This document shows, piece by piece, positions 16,599 to 24,767 of a DNA stretch of 35,404 nt. A program made the position numbers and the translations under genes. The notes under the pieces were generated by a model, which did no database searches, was not told the origin of the DNA, and saw nothing but the letters and a program-made list of their open reading frames with translations. The stretch is from Ilumatobacter nonamiensis YM16-303 (GTDB taxonomy: Bacteria > Actinomycetota > Acidimicrobiia > Acidimicrobiales > Ilumatobacteraceae). Location: assembly GCF_000350145.1 (NCBI RefSeq), contig NZ_BAOL01000130.1, positions 1 through 35,404 on the forward strand. Reading direction: 5' to 3'. Numbering within the stretch: the stretch's first letter is position 1; every line of letters starts with the position of its first letter.

Positions 16599-19445
16599 AT
16601 GAAGTCGCACACGTGGAGTCGGGCGCTGGCGTATGCGCGGAGGGTGCGCTCGAAAGCGACGCGTCTGATTCGATCGCGCGTTCCCGCCCAGACGATGCAC
16701 CATGCGCGCCGGGTGCGTTCGAAGGTGGCACGTTCGATGAGGACACCGTTGCCGGCTCGGGCGTCGAGGTTCGCTCGCCGGGTGCGTTCGAAAGTGGCGC
16801 GTTCGATGATCGGCGTGCGTCGGCGCTGGACGGTGTTCCGCAACGAACGTTCCGAGCGTGCTGCCCGGGCGCGACGCACACAGCTCACGATCGTTCGTAC
16901 GCATGTCGCGTGGTATCGAATGCCGTTGAAGTGGGCTTTCGGAACGGCGCGGGGCATGACGCGTCGAAGTCAGAACTTCCTGGTGTGGGTGCATCTGCAT
17001 GACGCCGCGGGGATCGAGTTCGTCGGTGTCGGTGAGGGCCAACCGCGTGGAGCTCTGACGGGCGACTCGATGGCCGCGTCCTGGGACTTCCTGGGCACAG
17101 CCGCCGACTCGTTGGTCGACGTGGTTCTGGACACCGCTGATCCCACTGCGGCGGTCGAATCGGTGCGGGACACGATGAGCATGCTGCGGACGCTGGCCGA
17201 TGATCACGCCGAGCCCGGCCTGGGCGCTCAGCCCTATCGCGGCACGTTGCTGGGGATCGAAGTCGCCCTTCTCGATGCGGTGTCGCAGGCTCTGGGCCTC
17301 GCGCTCCACGAGTTGTTGGGAACTCACCGATCCGAGGTGTTCGTCTCCTCGGACACGTTGAGCACGGTCTCGGGTGCGAACCTCGATGATGAGTTCCGTC
17401 GGAAGGTTCGCAACCGTGCGGAGCGTTTCGGTGCGGTGCGCATCAAGGGCTTCGGAGACGTCGAGCGCGATCTTCGTCTGCTACGAGCGGTCGGCGACCA
17501 GTTGGGCGAGATGAGTCGCGACAACATTCTGTGGATCGATCAGAACTGTGGTTTGTCCGATGGCGAGGCCGACCACTTCGTCGACGAGGTGGCGAAATCG
17601 ATGTGCGATGGAGCGTTGCCACGAAAGGTGATCATCGAACAGCCCGTCGGTGCTTCGTCGGATCGATTGCCCGATCTCCAACGACGGGCGGATCGAGCGG
17701 TCGCGGAGCACGGTGATCTTCGAATCATGCCCGACGAGAGCATCGCGAGCGCGGCGGACTTCGACCGAGTCGTCGGGGCCGATGGCTGTCGTGCGATCAA
17801 CATCAAGGCGCCCAAGGCCGGTGGGTTGCTGGCGTCGCTCGAACTCGCGAAGACGGCGGCCGGCAAGAGTGATGTCGAGGTCTACATCGGAGGAATGCTG
17901 GGCACGAGCGACATCACGTCGTGGACTCTGGTCCATCTGGGGATGGCACTCGAGCGACTCGACTACCTGAGTGCGGTACTACCGGCACAGGTCGAACGTC
18001 GCATCGCATCCCCGCGCGCAGGGTATGAGCCGGGGACGCGACAGCTGCGTTCCCCTCGTGGAACGGGCCTCGGCGCGGTGGTCGATCGTGCGGCGATCCT
18101 CCCGTACATCGCACACGAGGTCTGGTCGCCGAGGGGGCCAGCGTTCACGCTCCGTGGCGAGCTTCCGAACGACTACTCCGATGCAGCGGACAAGCTCCGT
18201 GGATTCGATCCGATCGCCATGGACAGTCACGTCCTGGAGAGGGAGGCGCTGCTCCGTGGGCTCGGGAGTCGTCGCTACTCGATCAAGGACGTCACGTTCA
18301 ACGACCCTGCGGACCGGTCCGCTGCCTTCTGCTGGTCGAGGTCTCCGCTGACCTCGCGAGCGGCCGCGGCGATGACGATCGACAAGGAGGCCTCACGGAG
18401 GCTCCTGTCGCGCGCCGGCGTTCCCACGCCACGAGGTCGGGTCTTCCCGCTCGGCAGCGCTCCGGAAGCCGCTGAGTACGCAGCGACGATCGGTTTCCCG
18501 GTGGTGGTCAAACCGGTGGCCGGAACCGCTGGCATCGGCGTCATGACCGATCTCCGGAACAGGGCCGAAGTCGAAGAAGCGTTCGCGACGATCAGACCCG
18601 GCCCAGCCACCGCTCAAGGTCTGATCGTCGAGTCCCATGTCCGCGGAGACTCCTATCGCATCTTCGTTCTCGACGACGAGGTCATCTCCGCGATCCGTTG
18701 GCGAGGAGCGGAACTCACCGGTGACGGTCAGCTCACGGTGGGCGAACTCGCAGCGCTCCGGAACGACGTACGACGAACCAATCCGCATCTCCTGAATCGA
18801 TTGGTCAAGCTCAACCGTGCCGCGCGCCGGGCCCTCGAACGTCAGGGTCTCGACATCGAATCTGTTCCCCGCGCGGGCGAGGTGGTGCAGCTTGCCCCCA
18901 ACCCTCAGGGCGGCGATACCGAAGAAGTTCTCGATCAGTTGCACCCCTCGATCCACCAGGCCGCAGTTCGCGCAGTCGCCGCGATCCCCGGGCTCGGGTA
19001 CTCCGGGTTGGACGTGATCCTGGAGGACCCCCGTGTTGCCATCGACGATCAGAGTGCAGCGGTCCTGGAACTCAACGCCTCGCCGGCACTGACATCGGCG
19101 GAGTATCCGGTCCACGGCCCTCGTCATCCGACCGTGGGACGGATCGTCGAGGCTGCGATCGCGCATGGTGGGCTCGTTGCCCGACCACGGTCGGAGGACT
19201 CGATCACGGCGTCGCTCGAGGTTCACGGCTACCTCAACGGTGATGCCTATGGGCGATGGTTGAGCAGGCGGGCCGACGAGCTCGGCGTCACCGTGAGCCT
19301 GGAGGAGTGCAGCGGGCGGCTCGTCCGCTCCAGGATCGCGGGGGCTGCTGTCGACCTTGCCATCGTCGCCTCCGAGGCCATCGTCGGGCCGAATGGTTCG
19401 TCGCCGACGCGGGTGTCGACCCAGCCGATCGGGGCCCAGCGATGA
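16599..19445 (+). CDS. A2: epimerase-ligase with basic repeated N-terminus
   Basis: A 948-residue relative of A1. The start is clear: GAGAGGAG lies a few bases ahead of ATG 16599. Residues 13-70 hold three basic 23-residue repeats, and the enolase domain starts near 95. Catalytic set: RIK (Lys283), WIDQN (Asp314), IEQP (Glu347), PDES (Asp379), NIKAPKAGG (Lys403). ATP-grasp set: VVVKP (Lys638), VESH (Glu678), GLDVI (Asp805), LELN (Glu824, Asn826). The acylphosphatase-like tail runs from about 870 to 943 with Gly at the catalytic Arg position (GDAYGRW). A 206-base gap separates it from P1, the largest in the array, and holds no convincing promoter, though one may be needed there. The ATGA overlap at its end couples it to the P2/B1 fusion. 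Confidence 0.86.
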   Translation: MKSHTWSRALAYARRVRSKATRLIRSRVPAQTMHHARRVRSKVARSMRTPLPARASRFARRVRSKVARSMIGVRRRWTVFRNERSERAARARRTQLTIVRTHVAWYRMPLKWAFGTARGMTRRSQNFLVWVHLHDAAGIEFVGVGEGQPRGALTGDSMAASWDFLGTAADSLVDVVLDTADPTAAVESVRDTMSMLRTLADDHAEPGLGAQPYRGTLLGIEVALLDAVSQALGLALHELLGTHRSEVFVSSDTLSTVSGANLDDEFRRKVRNRAERFGAVRIKGFGDVERDLRLLRAVGDQLGEMSRDNILWIDQNCGLSDGEADHFVDEVAKSMCDGALPRKVIIEQPVGASSDRLPDLQRRADRAVAEHGDLRIMPDESIASAADFDRVVGADGCRAINIKAPKAGGLLASLELAKTAAGKSDVEVYIGGMLGTSDITSWTLVHLGMALERLDYLSAVLPAQVERRIASPRAGYEPGTRQLRSPRGTGLGAVVDRAAILPYIAHEVWSPRGPAFTLRGELPNDYSDAADKLRGFDPIAMDSHVLEREALLRGLGSRRYSIKDVTFNDPADRSAAFCWSRSPLTSRAAAAMTIDKEASRRLLSRAGVPTPRGRVFPLGSAPEAAEYAATIGFPVVVKPVAGTAGIGVMTDLRNRAEVEEAFATIRPGPATAQGLIVESHVRGDSYRIFVLDDEVISAIRWRGAELTGDGQLTVGELAALRNDVRRTNPHLLNRLVKLNRAARRALERQGLDIESVPRAGEVVQLAPNPQGGDTEEVLDQLHPSIHQAAVRAVAAIPGLGYSGLDVILEDPRVAIDDQSAAVLELNASPALTSAEYPVHGPRHPTVGRIVEAAIAHGGLVARPRSEDSITASLEVHGYLNGDAYGRWLSRRADELGVTVSLEECSGRLVRSRIAGAAVDLAIVASEAIVGPNGSSPTRVSTQPIGAQR
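16635..16808 (+). repeat. Three in-frame 69-bp (23-residue) basic repeats at the A2 N-terminus
   Basis: Units start at 16635, 16704 and 16773, exactly 69 bases apart, each opening with ARRVRSK. The second and third share ARRVRSKVARSM. The third unit diverges after 12 residues. The repeats are rich in Arg and Lys spaced as in an amphipathic helix. They could bind membrane phospholipid, an acidic polymer or a partner protein. None of the other A or B proteins has this extension. Confidence 0.8.
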
Positions 19446-22400
19446 CCGAGGAACGAACAGTTGCAGACCAAGACGACCGCCTGGCGCTCGCGCTGGCGAT
19501 GTGGCCGACGGCTCGCCGGCCGAACGGCCGGATCGTCGACTCGGTACTCGTCGCCTCCGCGCTGCTGCGACGCAGCCGATCCTTGATGTGGATGTCCCGT
19601 GGCGTCGTCGTCGCCGAGGGTTCCGACGAGACCTCGGTGGCGTTCCAGGGCGCGGTTCCCCATTCGACGTCCTTGTCGGGTTCCCGGGTGGGACGTACGT
19701 TGTCGGTGTCGACGGCAACATGGCGCGACCACGGGATCGACACGCCGGCAGGACGGCTGCTTTCGAAGGATTCTCCGCAGATCGCAGGTCGCTTCTTCCG
19801 CTCCACCGAGCGCGGTGTCGAACTGGTGGCGGACGAGCTTCCTGAGCTCCGGGAGCGCTCGACTCGCACGGTTCTCGACGAGGCGGAGTTGTCCGCAGAG
19901 TTGAGTTCGTTCCCCGTTCGGCCGATCTATGTCCGGGAGTATCTCGACGGGGTGCGGTGTCGTGGTGTCGTCCTGGCCGGTCGCGTCGTCGACTTCGCGG
20001 GACCGGAGGACCTGCCGCCGGACGCGCGAGAGGAGGCGTGCGACCTCGCGATCGCGGCGCTCGCGGCGCTTCCCCCGATTCAGATCGCGCGGATCGATCT
20101 CGTACAGCGAACAAATGGATCCTGGGCGGTACTCGCAGCCGACCCGCGGCCCGTTCTGTACGGACTCTCGGCCGCACCCCAGATCGTCGATCAGCTCATC
20201 GATGGGGAGATCGGCGCTGGATCGTCGGTCTCTGATGAGGGGCCATTCGACATCGAGTTCGCGGGAATGTCAGATCCGGTCGGCCTCGCCAATGCGTTGC
20301 AGGAGGGTCACATCGCTCTCGGCGGTGCCGACGTGACCGTTTCCGAGGTCGACTCGATCGATGCGATCGTCCGCCTGAGGACGACGTCGGATGTCGTGTC
20401 GGTCGCGACTCTGTCCGCATCGGCGATCGAGGGCGTTCACGGCGACCGGTATCGATGTGCGTCGGTTCGAGCGCGACGTGCCACGGGTCCGCGTCCGATA
20501 CCGATCACCGACCTCGGGATCGAGCCGGATCGGCAGCCTGAGCGCGGGGCTTCGAGGGGAAGTGAGTCGGTGGGCGACCTGACGGTCGTCGCGTCACACG
20601 TCGTCGAATATGCGGTGCCCGGATCCGGGAGCGCGAGCGCGTCGAAACGCGCTCCCGACAGCACGAACGTGATTGTCTGGATCCGACTCCGTGATCGTGA
20701 GGGAAGCGAGTTCGTCGGCGTGGGCGAGGGTCATCCGCGCGGCGCATCGACCGGCGACTCCCCCGAGCCGACCTGGAACTATCTGCAAGCGGCGACGAAG
20801 GCGCTCGTCGACCGCAGCATCGACGCCTCCGCCGACGATGCCGCGCTCGCTTCTGTGCGCAGCGTGCTCCGGGACCTCGGATCGGTCGCACACACGGACG
20901 TATCGCTCGACCTGGGCGCGCAGCCGTTTTGCGGGGCAACGCTCGCGATCGAAGCCGCAGTTCTGGACGCGGTCGCACGAGCTCTGGGCCGCCCGCTGTG
21001 TGAACTGTTGGGCAAGCGGCGCGACGGCGTGACTCCTGCGGTCTCGGTCGGCTCGGGCGACATCGATGCGCCACCGGATGAACTCGAGCAACAGATTCGC
21101 GGTTTGGCTCCCAGGCTCGACGCGATTCGCGTCGATGCCTCCGGCGACCTCGAGTCGGATCTCGTGCTGATCCGCCGCGTGGGAGAGGAGGTGTGTGCCG
21201 CCGGTCGTGACCTCCTCCTCTGGATCGACGAGCACCGTGGACTGTCCAGCGACGATGCGAGGACGTTGATCGATCGGGTGGCCGCCATGATGAGCACCCG
21301 CTCGATCCCGAACCGAGCGGTGTTGCAGTTCGGCACGGATCTGAGCGCATCGGCAACGGCGCGCCTGCAACGCCGCGCCGATCGAGCTGTCGGCGCTCAC
21401 GGGGATCTGCGCGTTGTGGCGCTCGTCGGGCGCGCCGCGGACGTCCATCGGAAGCGAGGCCGACGACGTCGGAGGCATCAGGCGATCAGCATCGCTCCAC
21501 ACATGACCGGGGGGCTGCTCGCGTCGATGGAGCTTGCGGCGTCCGTCGCAGGTCAGTACGGCACCGCGATCAACGTGGTCGGAGCGGTGGGGGCGAGTGA
21601 CGTTGCCACATCGATGCTGAACCATCTGGGAATGTCGGTCCCGCGCCTCGATCACATGATCATCGGTGCCACCGACGAGGATCGAACGAGCATTGCCGTT
21701 CCGCCTCCGAGGTTCGATCCCGACAACCGGACACTCGTGGTTTCGGGTGAGCCGGGGCTGGGGACGGAGGTCGACAGGTGGATCCTGTTCCCGTCCATCC
21801 TCCGAGAGGCCCGGTTCCCTCCGGCTCCACCACCCGCGATGGGTGGTCGGATGCCCAACGATTTCTCGGTCGAAGCCGACCTCCTCCGTCGTTTTCCCGC
21901 GGACCCACTCGACAGTTACGTTCTGGAGCGCGAGGCACTCGCGAGGGGTCTCGAGACCCGACGCCTCTCACCGACGTTCGTCTCCGTCGTCGACCGGTTC
22001 GATCGAGAGGCGAGCTTCCACCTGACGGAGTCGACGCTCATGGCGCGCTCCGCGGCGGCGATCAGTGGTCACAAGGAATCGACCCGGTTCCTCCTCGCCC
22101 GAGCCGGCGTGCCGACCCCGGAAGGCAGGACGTTCGACGTCGGCGAGGGGGCGCTCGCTGAATCGTATGCAGCGGCGATCGGCTTTCCTGTCGTCGTCAA
22201 GCCGGCGGCGGGTTGGGGCGGAAAGGGCGTGACGACTGATCTTCGTCTTCCGGCCGCTGTGTCCAAGGCGTTCGAAGCAGCGGCGACGAGTCGCGGCAGC
22301 GAAGCGGGTCTGATCGTCGAGAAGCATGTGAGCGGCGGCTCATATCGCGTGTTCGTCCTCGGAGACCAGGTCATCTCCGCCATTCACCGACAGGGTTCGG

Positions 22401-23134
22401 TGCTGTACGGCGACGGTCGGCATGACATCGCTGAGCTTGCTGGAATCAGAAACGCGTTCCGGCGCTCGAATCCATACCTGTTGAATCGACTCATCCGCCT
22501 CGACGACGCGGCTGCTGAGGCGCTCGAGACCCAGGGCCTCCGCCGCGACTCGGTCCTCGACGAAGGTCAGCGCGCATGGTTGACGCTTCATCAACAGGAT
22601 GGCGAGACGGTGGAGGTGCTCGACGAACTCCATCCGACGATTCGCGAGGTCGCGGTGCGCGCTGTGGCAGCAGTCCCGGGGCTCGTGTTCTCCGGGCTGG
22701 ACATGATCATCGAGGACCATCGCACCGACCTCGAATCGCAGAGCGCGGCGGTCATCGAGGTCAACAGCCGGCCGGCAGTCGCATCGTCCGAGTTCCCTGC
22801 GTTCGGCCCGGTCCGCCCGATCGCCGGCGACTACCTCGATCGTTGCCTCGCCGATCGTCAAGTTGTCGCGCGGGAGCGGAGTGACGCGGTGATGACGTAC
22901 ATGTTGACGGTTCGCGGAGACTTTCAGGCTGAGCGCTACGAGCAGTGGCTCGCCAATCGCTGTCGCGAGCTCGAGGTCGAGCTGACGAGGAACCAATCGC
23001 GACCCGGCCACTTCGAAGGCTCGGTACGCGGGCTGCCGTCCCGGGTGGCGGCCATTTCGTCGCTCGCCGTCGTCGGCCCGTCGGGAGCGGCGCCATCGAG
23101 AGTTTCGACGCGACCGATCGGGGGCTCGCAATGA
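19442..23134 (+). CDS. P2-B1 fusion: partner domain joined to pseudo-epimerase, ATP-grasp and acylphosphatase-like domain
   Basis: A 1230-residue protein whose ATG overlaps the A2 stop (ATGA). Residues 1-345 equal the free-standing P proteins (IVDSVLV, WRDHGIDTPAGR, acylphosphatase-like part ending near 343). A linker of about 35 residues follows, then a B module. The enolase-like domain (380-790) keeps the fold (GVGEGHPRG, AVLDAVARALG, GGLLASMEL) but not the chemistry: Lys is Asp565 (RVD), Glu is Leu628 (AVLQF), Asp is Leu661 (VALV) and the last Lys is Ala685 (SIAPHM); only Asp596 remains. The ATP-grasp is intact: VVVKP (Lys920), VEKH (Glu960), GLDMI (Asp1087), IEVN (Glu1106, Asn1108). The final acylphosphatase-like domain has Glu at the Arg position. 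It is probably a ligase without epimerisation, with its partner built in. Confidence 0.85.
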   Translation: MTEERTVADQDDRLALALAMWPTARRPNGRIVDSVLVASALLRRSRSLMWMSRGVVVAEGSDETSVAFQGAVPHSTSLSGSRVGRTLSVSTATWRDHGIDTPAGRLLSKDSPQIAGRFFRSTERGVELVADELPELRERSTRTVLDEAELSAELSSFPVRPIYVREYLDGVRCRGVVLAGRVVDFAGPEDLPPDAREEACDLAIAALAALPPIQIARIDLVQRTNGSWAVLAADPRPVLYGLSAAPQIVDQLIDGEIGAGSSVSDEGPFDIEFAGMSDPVGLANALQEGHIALGGADVTVSEVDSIDAIVRLRTTSDVVSVATLSASAIEGVHGDRYRCASVRARRATGPRPIPITDLGIEPDRQPERGASRGSESVGDLTVVASHVVEYAVPGSGSASASKRAPDSTNVIVWIRLRDREGSEFVGVGEGHPRGASTGDSPEPTWNYLQAATKALVDRSIDASADDAALASVRSVLRDLGSVAHTDVSLDLGAQPFCGATLAIEAAVLDAVARALGRPLCELLGKRRDGVTPAVSVGSGDIDAPPDELEQQIRGLAPRLDAIRVDASGDLESDLVLIRRVGEEVCAAGRDLLLWIDEHRGLSSDDARTLIDRVAAMMSTRSIPNRAVLQFGTDLSASATARLQRRADRAVGAHGDLRVVALVGRAADVHRKRGRRRRRHQAISIAPHMTGGLLASMELAASVAGQYGTAINVVGAVGASDVATSMLNHLGMSVPRLDHMIIGATDEDRTSIAVPPPRFDPDNRTLVVSGEPGLGTEVDRWILFPSILREARFPPAPPPAMGGRMPNDFSVEADLLRRFPADPLDSYVLEREALARGLETRRLSPTFVSVVDRFDREASFHLTESTLMARSAAAISGHKESTRFLLARAGVPTPEGRTFDVGEGALAESYAAAIGFPVVVKPAAGWGGKGVTTDLRLPAAVSKAFEAAATSRGSEAGLIVEKHVSGGSYRVFVLGDQVISAIHRQGSVLYGDGRHDIAELAGIRNAFRRSNPYLLNRLIRLDDAAAEALETQGLRRDSVLDEGQRAWLTLHQQDGETVEVLDELHPTIREVAVRAVAAVPGLVFSGLDMIIEDHRTDLESQSAAVIEVNSRPAVASSEFPAFGPVRPIAGDYLDRCLADRQVVARERSDAVMTYMLTVRGDFQAERYEQWLANRCRELEVELTRNQSRPGHFEGSVRGLPSRVAAISSLAVVGPSGAAPSRVSTRPIGGSQ

Positions 23135-24156
23135 GTGTGACGACCGACCCGCTCGTGCAGCACGCGCGTTCCGTGTGGCCGGGCGACCGTGGCCCGTCGG
23201 GTCGCACGCTCGACTCGATTCTGGCCCATGGCGACCTGGCCGGGCGTGGCCTCGAGGTGCATCGAATTGCGCGCGACGTCGTTGTCACCACAACGCTGAG
23301 CGGCGCGCCCGTCGCCTTTCAGGGGACGGTTCCGCCTGCGGTCTCCCTCGCCGGAAACTCCGTGTCGCGATCACTTGCCTTGACGACGTCGATGTGGCGT
23401 GATCGAGGGGTTGCGACGCCACACGGGCGAGCGCTCCAGGCGTCGGCGCTTCCGGTCGCGCTGCGCTTCTTTCGTGCGACCGATCGAGGGGTCGAACTGG
23501 TGGACGATCGCCTCGGCTACGGGTCGGGTCGCCGATCGGTCACGGTCCTCGAACAGGATCGCTTGGAAGCGGCGATGACCGAGCGTCCGACTTCGCCGCT
23601 GTTCATCCGGGAGCATCTGGACGGGAACCGCTTCGGGTGCGTCGTGCACGGTGATCGCGTCGTGGGCACCACCGGCTCGTCCGCGCTGGTCGATGCGACC
23701 GTCGCAACCCTGGCAGCCGAAGCGCTCGCAGCGTTGCCCGCCATGAACCTGGGTCGTATCGAGGTGCTCGTGCGCCCGACCGGCGAGGTCCTGGCCCTCT
23801 CGGCCGACCCCGCCCCGGTGGTCAGTCGGCTCGCTGATGCATCCGGCATCGCGCGTCACATCATCGACGAGGTCCTGGGATCCCGAGCTGCGGATCACCT
23901 CGTCGATCAGCCATTCGATGCCGAGTTCGTCGGGATGTCCGACGCCGTCGGTTTCGCGGAGTGTCTGGAGACCGCGGCATCCGAATCGTTTGCGGTGGAT
24001 GTGTCGATCGCGGCGGTCGACCCGGTCCATGGCAGCGTCCGCTTGGCGGCGTCGGCCGAACCCGGACATCTCGCGGTGCTCGCAGCCGCGGCGACGGCCG
24101 GAGTCCTCGGTCGCCATCATCGCTGTACCGCCGTGAGTACCAGGCGAGCGACCTGA
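23131..24156 (+). CDS. P3: ATP-grasp-derived partner protein lacking the ligase core
   Basis: A 341-residue protein whose ATG 23131 sits in an ATGA overlap with the stop of P2-B1. The layout is that of P1: SVWPG at 14-18, LDSILAH, IARDVVV, WRDRGVATPHGR, FIREHLDG and a C-terminal acylphosphatase-like part from about 260 that ends in CTAVSTRRA. There is no nucleotide-binding lysine strand and no E-x-N metal site. The N-terminus before W-P is the same length as in P1, which supports the chosen start. Like the other P proteins it is expected to be a non-catalytic subunit or product-binding protein. About 115 bases follow before the secreted-protein gene. Confidence 0.82.
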   Translation: MSVTTDPLVQHARSVWPGDRGPSGRTLDSILAHGDLAGRGLEVHRIARDVVVTTTLSGAPVAFQGTVPPAVSLAGNSVSRSLALTTSMWRDRGVATPHGRALQASALPVALRFFRATDRGVELVDDRLGYGSGRRSVTVLEQDRLEAAMTERPTSPLFIREHLDGNRFGCVVHGDRVVGTTGSSALVDATVATLAAEALAALPAMNLGRIEVLVRPTGEVLALSADPAPVVSRLADASGIARHIIDEVLGSRAADHLVDQPFDAEFVGMSDAVGFAECLETAASESFAVDVSIAAVDPVHGSVRLAASAEPGHLAVLAAAATAGVLGRHHRCTAVSTRRAT

Positions 24157-24191
24157 CGCTCGACGATCGATTCGACGCCGCAGCGCAGATT

Positions 24192-24220
24192 TTGTGAGCA
24201 CGGTCGCGATCGGTCATTCT
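24192..24220 (+). promoter_or_regulatory. Candidate promoter ahead of the secreted-protein gene
   Basis: TTGTGA (24192-24197) and CATTCT (24215-24220) are separated by 17 bases and stand about 50 bases before ATG 24272. The match to the -35/-10 consensus is only partial. It lies in one of the few real gaps of the array, where an internal promoter would make sense. Confidence 0.25.
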
Positions 24221-24271
24221 GTGACGGTCGCCACGACGAGAAGTCCGTCGGGCCACCCGAGAAGGACGACC

Positions 24272-24730
24272 ATGGGATTTCGATTCACCACGCGACTGCG
24301 ACGATGGACTGCCGCCGCGATCGCCGTCGCGACGGTCGGTGGCCTCTCGATGTCGTCCGACGTGGCCGCTGCCTCGTGGTCCAACCGCGCCTACGGGTAC
24401 TCGCTGACGCCTGGAGCCACACCGTCGTTCGTCGCCATCGACGGGTCGACGCGCTCGAACGCACAGAAAATCCGCTACGAAGTGCGCTGGAATGCGCCGA
24501 GCGGCCGATCCGCGCCGGTCGCGATCTCGTGGTATCTGACTTGCTGGGACGGTGACTTCACCAATGTCTACGAGGCCAGCAACGAGTGGAACCCGACGAT
24601 GCGGAGCGGTGGTGTGGCCGGACGGACGTGGAACATGGGACGCGACAACTGCTATATCCAGGTGGTCGCAGAGAAGAGTGACAACACCGTTCCCGGCAAC
24701 CTGCGGGTGTACGTCAAGGAGTACCGCTGA
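24272..24730 (+). CDS. Small secreted protein of unknown function
   Basis: A 152-residue protein unrelated to its neighbours. ATG 24272 has AAGGA in front at good spacing; the frame is open from GTG 24194, but that start would bury the signal peptide. The N-terminus is a typical Sec signal: basic RLRRW, hydrophobic AAAIAVATVGG, and a likely cut near VAAAS (about residue 34). The mature part of roughly 118 residues is rich in Trp, Tyr, Ser and Asn, with alternating strand-like segments (IRYEVRW, VAISWYLT, RVYVKEY) and two cysteines (91 and 127) that could form a disulfide. This suggests a small beta-sandwich. It could be an extracellular acceptor, binding protein or immunity-type partner for the exported product; nothing in the sequence decides this. 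Confidence 0.8.
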   Translation: MGFRFTTRLRRWTAAAIAVATVGGLSMSSDVAAASWSNRAYGYSLTPGATPSFVAIDGSTRSNAQKIRYEVRWNAPSGRSAPVAISWYLTCWDGDFTNVYEASNEWNPTMRSGGVAGRTWNMGRDNCYIQVVAEKSDNTVPGNLRVYVKEYR

Positions 24731-24767
24731 CATCGGCCCCGTCGGTGTTCGCGAGGGCCACGTACCG

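Noticed and set aside
16402-16602. 66-codon + frame in the gap between P1 and A2
   Set aside because: It would start at a GTG without ribosome site and end on the A2 start; the translation has no features. The gap is more likely a leader or promoter region.
16635-16841. CRISPR-like or DNA-level tandem repeat at the A2 start
   Set aside because: The period is 69 bases, in frame, without separate spacers, and only three units. It is a protein repeat.
19256-19441. Upstream extension of the P2-B1 frame into A2
   Set aside because: It is out of frame with A2 inside its acylphosphatase-like domain; the ATGA overlap at 19442 matches the other P starts.
18393-20177. 594-codon - strand frame opposite A2 and P2-B1
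   Set aside because: Composition-driven shadow with Arg/Pro-rich sequence and no domain features.
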